Below, piece by piece: positions 7,252 to 16,202 of a stretch of DNA of 64,000 nucleotides; positions within the stretch are counted from its first letter, which is position 1, and each line of letters begins with the position of its first letter. The stretch spans positions 1-64,000 of the forward strand of contig NZ_JAAHTB010000015.1 in NCBI RefSeq assembly GCF_010692745.1. The letters run 5' to 3'. A program made the translations under genes and the position numbers. This DNA is from Methylobacterium sp. BTF04. Lineage in GTDB: Bacteria > Pseudomonadota > Alphaproteobacteria > Rhizobiales > Beijerinckiaceae. The notes beneath the pieces are model-generated. The model saw only the letters and a program-made list of their open reading frames with translations, did not search any database and had not been told where the DNA came from.

Positions 7252-8940
7252 TCAGGACCGCCCGACGGGTGCGACGCCGCTCAGCAGGCCGTCAAAGCGA
7301 GTGTCTTTATGCGGCACGGTCTTGCGCAGGCGGATCGGATGGCGCGTGTAGCGCCGGCTGTTGGCGAACACCACCAGACGGTCGGCGGCGAGGATGTCCT
7401 CGCCGGTCTCATCCTCTAACGATGCCTCTTGAAGTGACTGCGAGGTGGAGCTGGGCCCCTCCTCACCCTTCGTCTGGCTGGTGGACGGAAGCCGGGCCGT
7501 ATAGCGGCCGAGCATGCGCGAGAAGCGCTCGCGCTCCTCGACCGAGATCGCCGGCAGATCCGACACGGTGACGATCTCGGCGGTGTCCATCAAGGTCCCG
7601 GCTCCGGCCTCGCCGTAGACGTCGAGCATCTGCTGCCGGCTCTGCCAGAACGTCCAAAGGCTTACACCATGCCCGGGCAGTTCGCCGACCGCCTTGACGA
7701 TGGCGTCGAAGCGGCCGAGCTGGGCAGCCTCGTCGACGATGCATAGGATGCGACGGCGGTTCGGATCGGGATGACGGCGCGCGACCGCGAAGAGGTCGGC
7801 GAGCAGCCAACGCAGAAAACCCGAGATGATCTCGGTGGCCTCGGACGGCACGACGATGAACAGGTCGGTGTCTCCGGACAGGAGATCGCGCAGTTCGAAG
7901 GTCGGATCTTGAGTCAGGTGCTGCATGCGCGCGTCGAGCAGCCAGTCGAAGGCTTGCTCGGCAGTCGAGACAACATCTTCTTTGCTCTTGGCTTCGCTGT
8001 CGATGAACGCGCGCACAGCCCGGCTAACGAGATCGTCGGAATCTCCGAGGGCGGCCTTGAGAGCCGGAAGGTCCTTGAGGAATACCGCCGCGGCTAGCGG
8101 CGAGCGCCGCCCCGAACGGATCGCCGCAAGAGCGGCGCCGAGGAACAGGGTGGTGGCACGGTTGCGGAAGAACTGGCTGCTCTCGTTGGCCGTCGCGCTG
8201 CCGGGCAGGAGCTGACGAGCGAGATGCTGCAGATAGAGCGTGTCGTCTGGATCGAGTGTGGCGAGTGGGTTCCAGCGATCACGGCCCGCGACGATGCCGA
8301 ACGGATCGATACAGCGGACCACGCGGCCAAGCCTGCGCCTACGTGCGGCGATCCTCCGGTAGATCTCGCCCTTGGGATCGATGACCACGGCCGGCCCATC
8401 CCAGACGCCGGGGTCGGGCGGCATGGCGAGGTTGTTGATGATCAGTCCCGAGGTCTTGCCGGTCCGTGGCGGCGCGATCGAGACGAGGTTGCCCTCGACC
8501 TGGACCCGCACCGGCCTGCCGCTAACCGGATCGAGTCCGAGTTCGAGCCCGACGTTCATCACCGCCCGTTCGGACGCGTTGGCAAACCGGGCGCGACCGA
8601 ACACGCTGCGCCAATCGCGCAGGCCAGGTGTCGAGGTGCCCATGATGAGAAAAGCCCCGCCGAATACGATCACGGCGAGCGTGGCTATGGCCATGGTGCC
8701 GCCATCGCCGAAGGCGAGGTGTTTGCCTTGGATCATGGTGACGTAAGCGCCGAGGCAAGGCAGGATCCGCCAACGGGACAGATCATCAAACCATTGTTCC
8801 GGCGCCAGCAAGTTGCCGTCCCACGCGCTCGGATCGAAGCCGTGCTGGATGATAAAAGCCGCAGGATAGAAAACACTCAAGCTGCATATGGCCAACAACG
8901 TCACGATCAACCCACACCAAAAAGTGCTGAGCTTTTTCAT
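7252..8940 (-). CDS. traG: Type IV coupling protein, TraG/VirD4 family
   Basis: Hexameric inner-membrane ATPase that links the relaxosome to a type IV secretion channel. The 562-residue protein has hydrophobic segments at about 8-30 and 80-100, Walker A APPRTGKTS at 156-164, and Walker B ending D403-E404 (ILCIVDEAAQLG). It also has FWQSRQQM, the family's conserved motif III region, and the typical RSVFGRARFAN lead-in. I start at ATG 8940 (MKKLSTFWCG); a TTG 36 bases upstream is the alternative. The gene points towards the ATPase operon, ending 38 bases from it. No VirB-type channel genes are in the window, so transfer would need those elsewhere or from a helper element. Confidence 0.9.
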   Translation of the reverse strand: MKKLSTFWCGLIVTLLAICSLSVFYPAAFIIQHGFDPSAWDGNLLAPEQWFDDLSRWRILPCLGAYVTMIQGKHLAFGDGGTMAIATLAVIVFGGAFLIMGTSTPGLRDWRSVFGRARFANASERAVMNVGLELGLDPVSGRPVRVQVEGNLVSIAPPRTGKTSGLIINNLAMPPDPGVWDGPAVVIDPKGEIYRRIAARRRRLGRVVRCIDPFGIVAGRDRWNPLATLDPDDTLYLQHLARQLLPGSATANESSQFFRNRATTLFLGAALAAIRSGRRSPLAAAVFLKDLPALKAALGDSDDLVSRAVRAFIDSEAKSKEDVVSTAEQAFDWLLDARMQHLTQDPTFELRDLLSGDTDLFIVVPSEATEIISGFLRWLLADLFAVARRHPDPNRRRILCIVDEAAQLGRFDAIVKAVGELPGHGVSLWTFWQSRQQMLDVYGEAGAGTLMDTAEIVTVSDLPAISVEERERFSRMLGRYTARLPSTSQTKGEEGPSSTSQSLQEASLEDETGEDILAADRLVVFANSRRYTRHPIRLRKTVPHKDTRFDGLLSGVAPVGRS

Positions 8941-8976
8941 TAAGACCGCCACTTTTGAAAATTCATCAAGTTGCAA

Positions 8977-9573
8977 TTAGATATAATATATTATTTTCGT
9001 CGCGTTAATGCGGACGAGCCTGATCAGCGGCGGCAGAAGATTTAAAATACCGATATCAAGCACCACGATCACCTGGTTTTTATTGTTAGATATGACGAAA
9101 GCATCATATAAATCGGAATCAAATTTTTTGTCTAATACCAACTTTTGCGTTAATCCGAGTAGAGCCCTAACTTTTTGATCCTGAGGTCCAAAAAAATCGT
9201 CTGCGCGATCCGGCAAAATGACACCAAACCTGCTAAATTTTAATCGCCAAGCCCAGTCGTCGATGTAATCCAACTGACGATATGCTATGTCAGAGTTGGT
9301 TGAGACATCGACAATCTCACCGCGAAGGAATGCTTCTGTCTGAGCTCCGGACAGAAATTTCATCCAAGGTAGATGTACGCTTCTAAGTAGGATGACAGGA
9401 TGCTTGGGGGCTTTAGAGTTTCCCCGTTTGTTTTTTAAAGTCGTGCGAAAGTGACGGTGATCGCTTTGAATCAAAGAAAAATTGATTTTTGCCGCATAGT
9501 ATTCGTTTGCAAGATGCGCTGACAATTCCAAGCGTTCATAAATGAATTCCTTGAGGGGCGTCAAGAGGATCAT
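8977..9573 (-). CDS. AT-rich orphan protein upstream of the coupling protein
   Basis: A 198-residue protein with no family I can name. It lies 36 bases upstream of the coupling-protein start on the same strand and probably shares its transcript. Base composition is visibly more AT-rich than everything around it, with Lys, Asn, Ile and Asp codons common, a sign of separate acquisition. The sequence is mixed alpha/beta (YYAAKINFSLIQSDHRHF, QLDYIDDWAWRLKFSRFG). It ends with two hydrophobic stretches (NQVIVVLDIGILNLLPPLIR) that may be a membrane-associating tail. Possible roles include a transferred effector, an exclusion factor, or phage defence cargo; none is shown. Confidence 0.55.
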   Translation of the reverse strand: MILLTPLKEFIYERLELSAHLANEYYAAKINFSLIQSDHRHFRTTLKNKRGNSKAPKHPVILLRSVHLPWMKFLSGAQTEAFLRGEIVDVSTNSDIAYRQLDYIDDWAWRLKFSRFGVILPDRADDFFGPQDQKVRALLGLTQKLVLDKKFDSDLYDAFVISNNKNQVIVVLDIGILNLLPPLIRLVRINATKIIYYI

Positions 9574-9614
9574 TACGCAAGCGGCCTTCTCGATTGGTGA
9601 TCTACAAAGAAAAA

Positions 9615-9629
9615 GGGTACGGCATACCC
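9615..9629. repeat. Short perfect inverted repeat upstream of orphan gene
   Basis: GGGTA (9615-9619) and TACCC (9625-9629) flank CGGCA, 42 bases upstream of the orphan gene's start at 9573. It sits in an AT-rich promoter-like stretch and could be an operator or weak hairpin. The arms are only five bases, so chance is a serious alternative. Confidence 0.25.
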
Positions 9630-9782
9630 GTTCAATATTAGACAGCCAAAAGCCTAAAATTCGATCGATTTCGACACAAATAATTATGTAATACCGGACC
9701 TCGTTGAGCGCGACTCACGCGGGGTAGCATCTGCATCCGGGTCGTGATTCTTTCCTTGGGTTTGGAGCCTGAGGAGGACGCA

Positions 9783-10064
9783 ATGGCCGCTGCGGTGCCG
9801 CTGCGTTCGGATTTCGATGCCGAGGCGTTGCGTGCCCTGGCCAAGGGTTCGCGCGATCCGGCCCAGACCCGCCGCCTGTTGGCGCTGTCGGTCGTCGCGG
9901 CAGGCGGGACGCGCTCGGAGGCGGCCGAGATCGGCGGGGTCGGGTTGCAGACGGTGCGCGACTGGGTCGTGGCCTTCAACGCCGATGGCCCGAGCGGGCT
10001 GATCGACGGCAAGGCCCCTGGGGCCCGTCCGCGCCTGAACGCCGACCAGCGCGATATCCTCTGA
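9783..10064 (+). pseudogene. Truncated IS630-family transposase, N-terminal part
   Basis: Starts MAAAVPLRSDFDAEALRALA and carries the helix-turn-helix region typical of a second IS630 subgroup (RSEAAEIGGVGLQTVRDWV, then GLIDGKAPGARPRL). It ends abruptly at QRDIL followed by a stop. The whole DDE catalytic domain is missing, about three quarters of the normal length. The start has AGGAGG seven bases upstream. It belongs to a different subgroup from the copy at 654-1711 and marks another insertion and deletion in this region. Confidence 0.75.
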
Positions 10065-10123
10065 TCCTACCCTGATTTCCCGGACACCTCTGATACGCTC
10101 GTTACGGGCGGGGAAGGTGTTTG

Positions 10124-10209
10124 ATGGCCAAGACGAGACGCTAGTTTGCTTCGCTGCACCTTCGGTGTCACCCCCGAGTTCAAACGCGAGGCGGTGGCCC
10201 TGAAGGGAG
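10124..10209 (+). pseudogene. IS3-family OrfA N-terminal remnant
   Basis: ATG at 10124 gives MAKTRR then a stop, and after about 25 bases another frame reads VTPEFKREAVAL (from 10167). MxKTRRKFTPEFKREAVAL is the usual start of IS3-group OrfA helix-turn-helix proteins, so the two pieces look like one broken start. No further IS3 sequence is recognisable downstream. Confidence 0.45.
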
Positions 10210-10606
10210 CCACGATCGTCCGCCCAGGCCGGGCGACGCTCAATCAGCGCAGGGCGCTCGTCTCAATCCGCAAACCTCGAAGCTGCCACCCATCCCGCGC
10301 AAGCGGGACCGTTCAACCACCTATTCCGGTCATAGGCGTCCGTTCTATCGGGCTGCCCAGAAGCGGACGTTCTGAAGGTCCGACAAGGGTCATCATCGGT
10401 CGAAATCGGATATCCGCTTCGCCGATTTTCCACCCATAATTGGCCTGAAAGTTAGCCACCCAGGACGGATGTTCACGCCAACAAACGGGCTGAGGCACCA
10501 CCCGCCTTGAAGAAGGTGCTCTGATCGGTATTGTACACGTCAACGTAGCCAGAAATGGCGTGCGGAACGTTCGCGAGAGGGCGAACGGCCTGATTTCGAG
10601 AAATGT
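10210..10606. other. Gene-free stretch, decayed accessory DNA
   Basis: No convincing gene on either strand. The short open frames have no family resemblance, no ribosome site and broken coding character. It follows the IS3 remnant and precedes the tRNA-like scar, fitting a degraded edge of the accessory region. Confidence 0.5.
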
Positions 10607-10632
10607 GGCGGATTATCCCCCCCTCTCCGCCA
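10607..10632 (+). other. tRNA-Ser 3'-end-like fragment, candidate att scar
   Basis: ATCCCCCCCTCTCCGCCA (10615-10632) differs at one base, by my recollection, from the 3' end of common alphaproteobacterial tRNA-Ser genes (T-stem side, acceptor CCTCTCC, discriminator G, CCA). No other tRNA part precedes it. Islands integrating in tRNA 3' ends leave such a fragment at the far end, and its plus orientation would place the intact tRNA to the left, outside the window, beyond the mobile region. A caveat is that GGCGGA/TCCGCC also makes it a simple inverted repeat. Confidence 0.4.
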
Positions 10633-10994
10633 TTCAATTTTCCATTACAAAACTAGATAGTGAAACTGGCACTCCTGAGGTGCCGCTGTCGCTATGACTC
10701 TGTGGCGGCCTCGACAGACCGACCTCCGAGCGGCTGATCGGTGGTTTGCCCTCGATGCCCCGGCGGGGCGTTGCCAGTTCTGTTGAAAGAGGAACCGTCG
10801 GCGGCGCGGCTCTGGTCTGAGAGAGTGCTTGCCGCTTCCGAGATCGGCTTGCGCAGGGCAATCCGGACGGAGCGCTCGACCAGTCTATGTCAAACGCCCG
10901 AGCGAGGTAATTTCCCTCCGGTCCCTCCCGGGCGTCTGAAGTCTTGCAACCTCAGTCGCCTCGGTCGGGACCGGAAAGTCGATCGATCGCAAGC
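10633..10994. other. Gene-free stretch downstream of katG
   Basis: Nothing supportable is seen between the tRNA-like scar and the katG stop. No T-tailed terminator hairpin is evident for katG, which reads into this stretch. Confidence 0.4.
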
Positions 10995-13310
10995 TTACAG
11001 CGAGCGGCCTCTGACGTCGTAGCGGTCGAGCATCATCATCTTGTTCCACACCGTCACGAAGTCTTTCGCGAAACGCGCCTCGCCGTCGCTGCTCGCATAG
11101 ACTTCGGCGACAGACCGAAGCTGCGAGTTCGAGCCGAACACGAGGTCGCAGCGGGTGGCGGTGAACCGGGCTTCGCCGCTGTCGCGATCGACCAGCGCGA
11201 AGGTCATGGCCGTCTCGTCGGACTTGCGCCATTCGAGATCGACGCTGGTCAGGTTGACGAAGAAGTCGTTCGACAGGACCCCGACCCGGTCGGTGAAGAT
11301 GCCGTGCTGCGAGCCATCGTGATTGGCGCCGAGGGCACGGAGGCCGCCGACGAGGGCGACCCACTCGGGGGCCGTGAGCGAGTACAGGTACGCCCGGTCG
11401 AGGAAGAGTTCCTCGGGGGAGACCCGGGTGATCGCCGCGGCGTCGTCCGCCACGAAGTTGCGGAAACCGTCGACGACGGGCTTCAGCCACTCGAACATCT
11501 CGATGTCGGTCAGGTCCTGACGCGTGTCGACGCGGCCGGGCGTGAACGGAACCGCGATGGAGTGGCCGCCATCGGCGAGCGCCGTCTCGACGGCGGCGCA
11601 GCCGCCGAGCACGATGAGATCGGCCAGCGAGACCCGCTTGCCGCCCGCCTTGGCATTGAACGCGTCGGCGACCTGCCGAAGCGCCGCGACCACCGGCACC
11701 GTGCGTTGGTTGACCGCCCAATCCTTCTGCGGAGCCAGGGCGAGCCGGCCGCCATTGGCGCCGCCGCGCTTGTCGCTGTCGCGAAAGGTCGCCGCCGCCG
11801 AGAACGCCGTGAAGGCGAGGTCGGACACCGACTGGCCGGTCGCCTTGATGGCCTGCTTCAGCTCGGCGATATCGCCCGCATCGATGAGATCGAAGTCACG
11901 CGGCGGGATCGGGTCCTGCCACAGCAGATCGTTCTCGAGCGTCACCTCGGCGCCGAGGTAGCGCTCCTTCGGGCCCATATCGCGGTGGGTCAGCTTGTAC
12001 CACGCCTTCGAGAACGCCAGCGTGAACGCATCGAAGTCGTTGAGGAACTTCTCGCAGACCTTCCGGTACTCGGGATCGACCTTCAGCGCGATGTCGCTGG
12101 TCATCATCATCAGGCCGTGCATCTGGCCCGGGACGTGCGCGTCGGGGGTCTTGGGCGCATCCGGATCCGCCGGAGTCCACTGCGACGCACCGGCCGGGCT
12201 CTTGGTCTGCACCCACTCGAACTTGAAGAGGTTCTCGAGATAGGCGTTGTCCCACTGGGTCGGGTTCGGCGTCCAGCTGCCCTCGATGCCGTTGGTCATC
12301 GTGTACTGGGCAAAGCCGGTGCCCTTCGGGTTGTGCCAGCCGAGCCCCATCGCCTCCATCGGCGCGATCTCGGGCGGCGGACCGACCTCATCGGCCGAGA
12401 CCATGCCGTGGCTCTTGCCGAAGGCGTGGCCGCCGGCGATCAGGGCGACGGTCTCCTCGTCGTTCATCGCCATCCGGGTGAAGGTGGTGCGGATATCGCG
12501 CGCCGACCCCATCGGATCGCCGTTGGCGTAGGGACCCTCGGGGTTCACGTAGATCAGCGCCTGGTGCGACGCGGCCAGGGGATTTTCGAGATCGTAATCC
12601 GCATCGCCGTTCTGGCCGCGCCAGCGCTTGTCGCGGGTGACCATGCTGTCGAACGACTTGACGTCGGTCGGATCCCAGATCTCGGGGCCCCAATAGGTGG
12701 CGTTGTCCGCCTCCCAGGCGTCCTGGCGGCCGCCGGCGAAGCCGTAGGTCGGGAAGCCCATGATCTCGAGGGCGCAATTGCCGGTGAGAACCATCAGGTC
12801 GCCCCACGACAGAGCGTTGCCGTATTTCTGCTTGATCGGCCAGATGAGGCGGCGCGACTTGTCGGTGTTGCCGTTGTCCCACCAGCTGTTGATCGGCGCG
12901 AAGCGCTGGAGCGCCTCGCCGGCACCGCCACGCCCGTCGGCGATGCGGTAGGTGCCCGCCGCGTGCCAGGCCATGCGGATCATCTGCGGGCCGTAATTGC
13001 CGTAATCCGACGGCCACCACGCCACCGAGGTGGTCAGGAACGACTTGATGTCCTGCTTCAGCGCCGCGAGGTCGATCTGCTCGAACGCGGCCTTGTAGTC
13101 GAAATCCGCGCCGAGCGGATTGGCCTGCGGTCCGTTCTGGTGGAGCAGCTCGACCTTCAAGCGGTTGGGGTACCAATCCGACAGGGCCGGCGGGCTGCCG
13201 ACCGCGCCGCCGATCCGGTCGCCACCGAACGGGCACTTGCCCGCCATCGGGAAGGTTTGGGCATCGAGTTTGTCGTTCTTCGTGGCTTTGAGGGTTTGCA
13301 TGTCGTCCAC
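10995..13310 (-). CDS. katG: Catalase-peroxidase KatG
   Basis: Bifunctional haem enzyme that removes hydrogen peroxide by catalase and peroxidase reactions. The 771-residue protein has both halves of the KatG fold. Distal pocket residues R112, W115 and H116 ([13 protein letters not shown]), proximal haem ligand H295 (AGGHAFGK), and the Trp-Tyr-Met crosslink W115-Y254-M280 are all present. They sit 8 to 25 positions later than the M. tuberculosis numbering (W107, Y229, M255, H270). The GTG start at 13310 is chosen because AAAGGA lies seven bases upstream; ATG at 13301 has no comparable site. No oxyR is adjacent; regulation is not evident. Confidence 0.97.
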   Translation of the reverse strand: MDDMQTLKATKNDKLDAQTFPMAGKCPFGGDRIGGAVGSPPALSDWYPNRLKVELLHQNGPQANPLGADFDYKAAFEQIDLAALKQDIKSFLTTSVAWWPSDYGNYGPQMIRMAWHAAGTYRIADGRGGAGEALQRFAPINSWWDNGNTDKSRRLIWPIKQKYGNALSWGDLMVLTGNCALEIMGFPTYGFAGGRQDAWEADNATYWGPEIWDPTDVKSFDSMVTRDKRWRGQNGDADYDLENPLAASHQALIYVNPEGPYANGDPMGSARDIRTTFTRMAMNDEETVALIAGGHAFGKSHGMVSADEVGPPPEIAPMEAMGLGWHNPKGTGFAQYTMTNGIEGSWTPNPTQWDNAYLENLFKFEWVQTKSPAGASQWTPADPDAPKTPDAHVPGQMHGLMMMTSDIALKVDPEYRKVCEKFLNDFDAFTLAFSKAWYKLTHRDMGPKERYLGAEVTLENDLLWQDPIPPRDFDLIDAGDIAELKQAIKATGQSVSDLAFTAFSAAATFRDSDKRGGANGGRLALAPQKDWAVNQRTVPVVAALRQVADAFNAKAGGKRVSLADLIVLGGCAAVETALADGGHSIAVPFTPGRVDTRQDLTDIEMFEWLKPVVDGFRNFVADDAAAITRVSPEELFLDRAYLYSLTAPEWVALVGGLRALGANHDGSQHGIFTDRVGVLSNDFFVNLTSVDLEWRKSDETAMTFALVDRDSGEARFTATRCDLVFGSNSQLRSVAEVYASSDGEARFAKDFVTVWNKMMMLDRYDVRGRSL

Positions 13311-13766
13311 GTGAATATCCTTTGCGATTTCAAAATCTTCAGGGCGTCGGGCAGCCTTGGGTAACCCGGGCCGCCCTCTTTTCGCGCGTGGCTGCGTCGT
13401 TCACGGCGCCGATCCTCCGGCCTCGGAAGCCGGTCTAGCAGCGCCGCAGCGATCGCGTCAGCGAACTGCAGGATTAATATGGGGCACCGCCTCGGTCAGC
13501 CGAGCGGGATGTCGGGAGCGCAGCGATGCAGTTTTCGACACCAAGGGGGTTCTTACGTCGGCGATCCAACGCTTCGTCACCTGCCTCCTGCCCGACCTCG
13601 GAGACATTTGCATGAAGGCTATCTGCCGCAGTGGCGCCTTGGACCGGCGCGGTGCAGCCGCAGCGGCGGAGACGGTCGCCGGGTGCGAGGCCGGCCCGGT
13701 CACCGGGCTTTTACCGCAAACGACCGGCATGCGCCGATCCCGCTGCCATAATGTTGGAGGCGAGCC
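13311..13766. other. Intergenic region upstream of katG
   Basis: No gene supported. It should contain the katG promoter and the 3' end of the kinase transcript, both on the minus strand. I see no clear OxyR site or terminator. Confidence 0.4.
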
Positions 13767-15125
13767 TCAATCGCGGCGCCAGACCATCGTGACGCGGCAA
13801 CCACCGCCGGGGGCCTCCCCGATCCCCACCTCCAGCCCGTGCAGCTGGGCCACCGCCGAAACCAGGCTGAGACCGAGACCGTTTCCGGGGCTGCCCCGCG
13901 CGGGCTCCGAGCGGTGGAAGCGCCCGAAGACCTGCGCCCGCTCGCGCTCCGGAACGCCGGGGCCGGTATCTTCCACGGCGATGAGGGTGGCCGCGTCGCG
14001 GTCGTGCAAGCCGATGCGGACCTCACCGCCGGGGGGCGTGAACTTGACGGCGTTTTCGACCAGGTTTGAGAGCGCCTCGAACAGCAGGTCGCGGTCGCCC
14101 TCGATGGAAGGCACGGCGTCCGGCGGCAGGAACCGCAGCGAGACGCCTTTCTCCTCGGCGACCGGCTCGTGGAACTCGGCCACCTCGGCCACGATGCCGG
14201 CGAGGTCGAGGCGGGCGAAGGCGGCCCGGCGGCGTCCGTGCTCGATCTCGCCGATGCGGAGCACCGCGTTGACCATCGCCAGCGTCTGGTCGATCCAGGC
14301 CAGCCCCTGGTCGATCGCCTCGCGAAACTCCTCGACGCTCTCGGCCCGCTCCCGGCTCGTCTCCAGGCGGGTCCGCAGCCGCGTCAGAGGCGTGCGCAGA
14401 TCGTGGGCGACGGCGTCGCCGACGCCGCGCACCTCCTCCATCAGACGGCCGATCTCGTCGAGAAGCGTGTTCACGTCGCGGGCGAGGCGATCGAACTCGT
14501 CGTTCGTGCCGTGGACCGGCAAGCGCTGGTTGAGATGTCCGTGCATCAGGCGCGCGACCGCGGCCTGCGTCGCCACGACCCGGCGGCGACCGCGTGCGGC
14601 GAGCACCGTGCCGCCGAGCGCGGAAAGGGCCAGCATCGGGACCAACGCAAGGCCGAGCGCGCGCAGCACCGTACTTCGCGCGCGGTCGATCTCATCGGTA
14701 TCGTGGGCCACGACGACGACGCGGCCATCGGGCAGCGTCAGCGCCGCCGACCACAGTTCCTCGTGCAGCGTCTGACCCGCGATGGCGACGCGCGTCCCGA
14801 TCCGGCGGACCTCGCCGTCGGGCGGCAGGTCGCGCGGCAGCGCGTCGATGTTGCCGGCCTGCCTCGAGCCGTCGGGTCCGAAAACGCCGCCGAAATGGAC
14901 GCTGTGCAGGTCCTCGCGGATCCATGCCTCCACGCGCGTGCCGGCCGCGTCGGGCTGCTGTGCGGCGTACAGAACCTCATGACGCACGACGTGCGCGAGT
15001 TCGTCCTGCACGAAGGGTGCGGTCTGCCAGTAGACGAACCCGAACAGCGCAAGCGTCATCGCCGTCGACCAAAGGGCGATGCCGAGGGCCCAGCGCACCG
15101 CCGTCGTGCGGAACAGGTCAATCAT
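13767..15125 (-). CDS. Sensor histidine kinase of two-component system
   Basis: A 452-residue membrane kinase. It has a first membrane helix at about 10-33 and a periplasmic domain of roughly 120 residues (40-150). A second helix lies at about 154-178, with a HAMP linker to 230, then a HisKA domain with phospho-accepting H241 (AVAHDLRTPL). The ATPase domain has an N box SNLVENAVKFTPPGG, G1 VEDTGPGVP and G2 GNGLGLSLV. Its start overlaps the regulator gene by eight bases. The pair is divergent from the heavy-metal RND operon across about 210 bases, as in CzcRS/CusRS loci, so a metal-sensing role is the natural guess. The periplasmic domain has no obvious metal-binding cluster; one pair of histidines appears in HSVHFGG. 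Confidence 0.9.
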   Translation of the reverse strand: MIDLFRTTAVRWALGIALWSTAMTLALFGFVYWQTAPFVQDELAHVVRHEVLYAAQQPDAAGTRVEAWIREDLHSVHFGGVFGPDGSRQAGNIDALPRDLPPDGEVRRIGTRVAIAGQTLHEELWSAALTLPDGRVVVVAHDTDEIDRARSTVLRALGLALVPMLALSALGGTVLAARGRRRVVATQAAVARLMHGHLNQRLPVHGTNDEFDRLARDVNTLLDEIGRLMEEVRGVGDAVAHDLRTPLTRLRTRLETSRERAESVEEFREAIDQGLAWIDQTLAMVNAVLRIGEIEHGRRRAAFARLDLAGIVAEVAEFHEPVAEEKGVSLRFLPPDAVPSIEGDRDLLFEALSNLVENAVKFTPPGGEVRIGLHDRDAATLIAVEDTGPGVPERERAQVFGRFHRSEPARGSPGNGLGLSLVSAVAQLHGLEVGIGEAPGGGCRVTMVWRRD

Positions 15126-15795
15126 CGGCCGACAGGGTGAAGCCGACGCCCCGCACGTTGTGGATCAGCGCCGGCTCGCCGCCGGCCTCGAGTTTCCGGC
15201 GCAAGCGTCCGACATGGACGTCGATGAGGTTGGATTTCGGCACGAACCGATAGTTCCAGACCTCCTCGAACAGCATCGCCCGGGTCACCACCTGCCCGTG
15301 GCGCCGCATCAGATAGTCGAGCAGCCGAAGCTCGCGCGGCAGCAAATCGAGGTCGCGGGTCCCGCGCCGGCCGGACCCCGCCACGAGGTCGAGTTCGAGG
15401 CCGCCGACCCGCAGGACGGTCTCGCGGGTCTCCACGGGCCGACGCAGCAGCGCCTCGATCCGGGCGGCGAGTTCGCCCAGCGCGAAGGGCTTGGCGAGGT
15501 AGTCGTCGCCGCCCGCGCGCAGACCGCGGATGCGCTCGTCGACATCGCCGAGCGCACTGAGGACGAGCGCAGGCGTGCGATCGCCGGTGCGCCGGAGCTC
15601 CTGGAGCACGGAGAGTCCGTCGAGACCGGGCAGCATCCGGTCGAGGATGATCGCATTCCAATCGCCGCGACGGGCCGCCGACCCACCCTCCGGACCGGTC
15701 GCGACCCATTCGACGGAATGTCCCCGCCCGCGCAGGTCGCCGAGCACGTCCTCGGCGGTCTCTGCGTCGTCCTCGATGAGAAGAAGCCTCGCCAC
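15118..15795 (-). CDS. OmpR/PhoB-family response regulator
   Basis: A 225-residue regulator starting at GTG 15795 (VARLLLIEDDAET). The receiver domain has the acidic pair D9-D10, phospho-accepting D52 (IILDRMLPGLDG) and the conserved Lys in LAKPFALGE. The C-terminal winged helix includes LLPRELRLLDYLMRR and SNLIDVHVGRLRRKLE. It is translationally coupled to the kinase. Its promoter region faces that of the RND operon starting at 16005, so it probably activates that operon, as the CzcR/CusR relatives do. Earlier in-frame starts would add an unrelated basic N-terminus and are rejected because family members begin right at the first receiver strand. Confidence 0.92.
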   Translation of the reverse strand: MARLLLIEDDAETAEDVLGDLRGRGHSVEWVATGPEGGSAARRGDWNAIILDRMLPGLDGLSVLQELRRTGDRTPALVLSALGDVDERIRGLRAGGDDYLAKPFALGELAARIEALLRRPVETRETVLRVGGLELDLVAGSGRRGTRDLDLLPRELRLLDYLMRRHGQVVTRAMLFEEVWNYRFVPKSNLIDVHVGRLRRKLEAGGEPALIHNVRGVGFTLSADD

Positions 15796-16004
15796 CCGTC
15801 GACATCCCACGCGGCGTGATCGGGCCGATGCCGCCATTCTAGCCCGCACCACGCCTCGGGGTCTCCTCCAAACACCGAGTCTGACACCGAATTTAATAGC
15901 GCTTCCGGCACTTAGCCCACTTACTGGAATCGATCCAATCAGGGCGGTATCGGGTGCCATGTCAACCAGAAGCGTCGCGTCGGGACCCGGTCCGTCACGG
16001 GCCG

Positions 16005-16202
16005 ATGGCTAGGAAAGCGCGACCGCAGCGCCTCATCACGCGGTATGCCGGCGTGCGGCTCTACGACGTGGAGGCGAAGGCCTACGTGGCCCTCGCGGAT
16101 CTTCGAGGCCTGCGTGCCGACGGCTATGCCGTGGTCGTGCGCGACGCAGAGACCGGACAATACGTCACCAAGACCGTGCTCAGGCCGGATTTCGAGGCAT
16201 GA
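16005..16202 (+). CDS. Stand-alone PHB-accumulation-regulator N-terminal-like domain protein
   Basis: A 65-residue protein that looks like only the DNA-binding N-terminal domain of PhaR-type polyhydroxyalkanoate regulators. RLITRYAGVRLYDVEAKAYV, the DLRGLRADG segment and VVVRDAETGQYVTKTVL follow the family pattern (RLYD, aromatic-V-x-L-x-D-L, VV-x-D-A-x-TG-x-x-x-T). The PhaR C-terminal region is missing. ATG 16005 begins MARKARPQRL; the stop overlaps the adaptor gene start (ATGA), so it is the first gene of the metal-efflux operon. A role as a local transcriptional regulator of efflux is inference; phasin or PHA genes are not nearby. Confidence 0.7.
   Translation: MARKARPQRLITRYAGVRLYDVEAKAYVALADLRGLRADGYAVVVRDAETGQYVTKTVLRPDFEA

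Noticed and set aside
10608-10631. Terminator hairpin GGCGGA/TCCGCC
   Set aside because: The stem is only six pairs with a long C-rich loop and no U-run; the tRNA-Ser end similarity explains the sequence better, though not conclusively.
10944-13364. An 806-codon plus-strand frame opposite katG
   Set aside because: Arg/Val/Asp/Gly-rich shadow of katG, with no recognisable domain.
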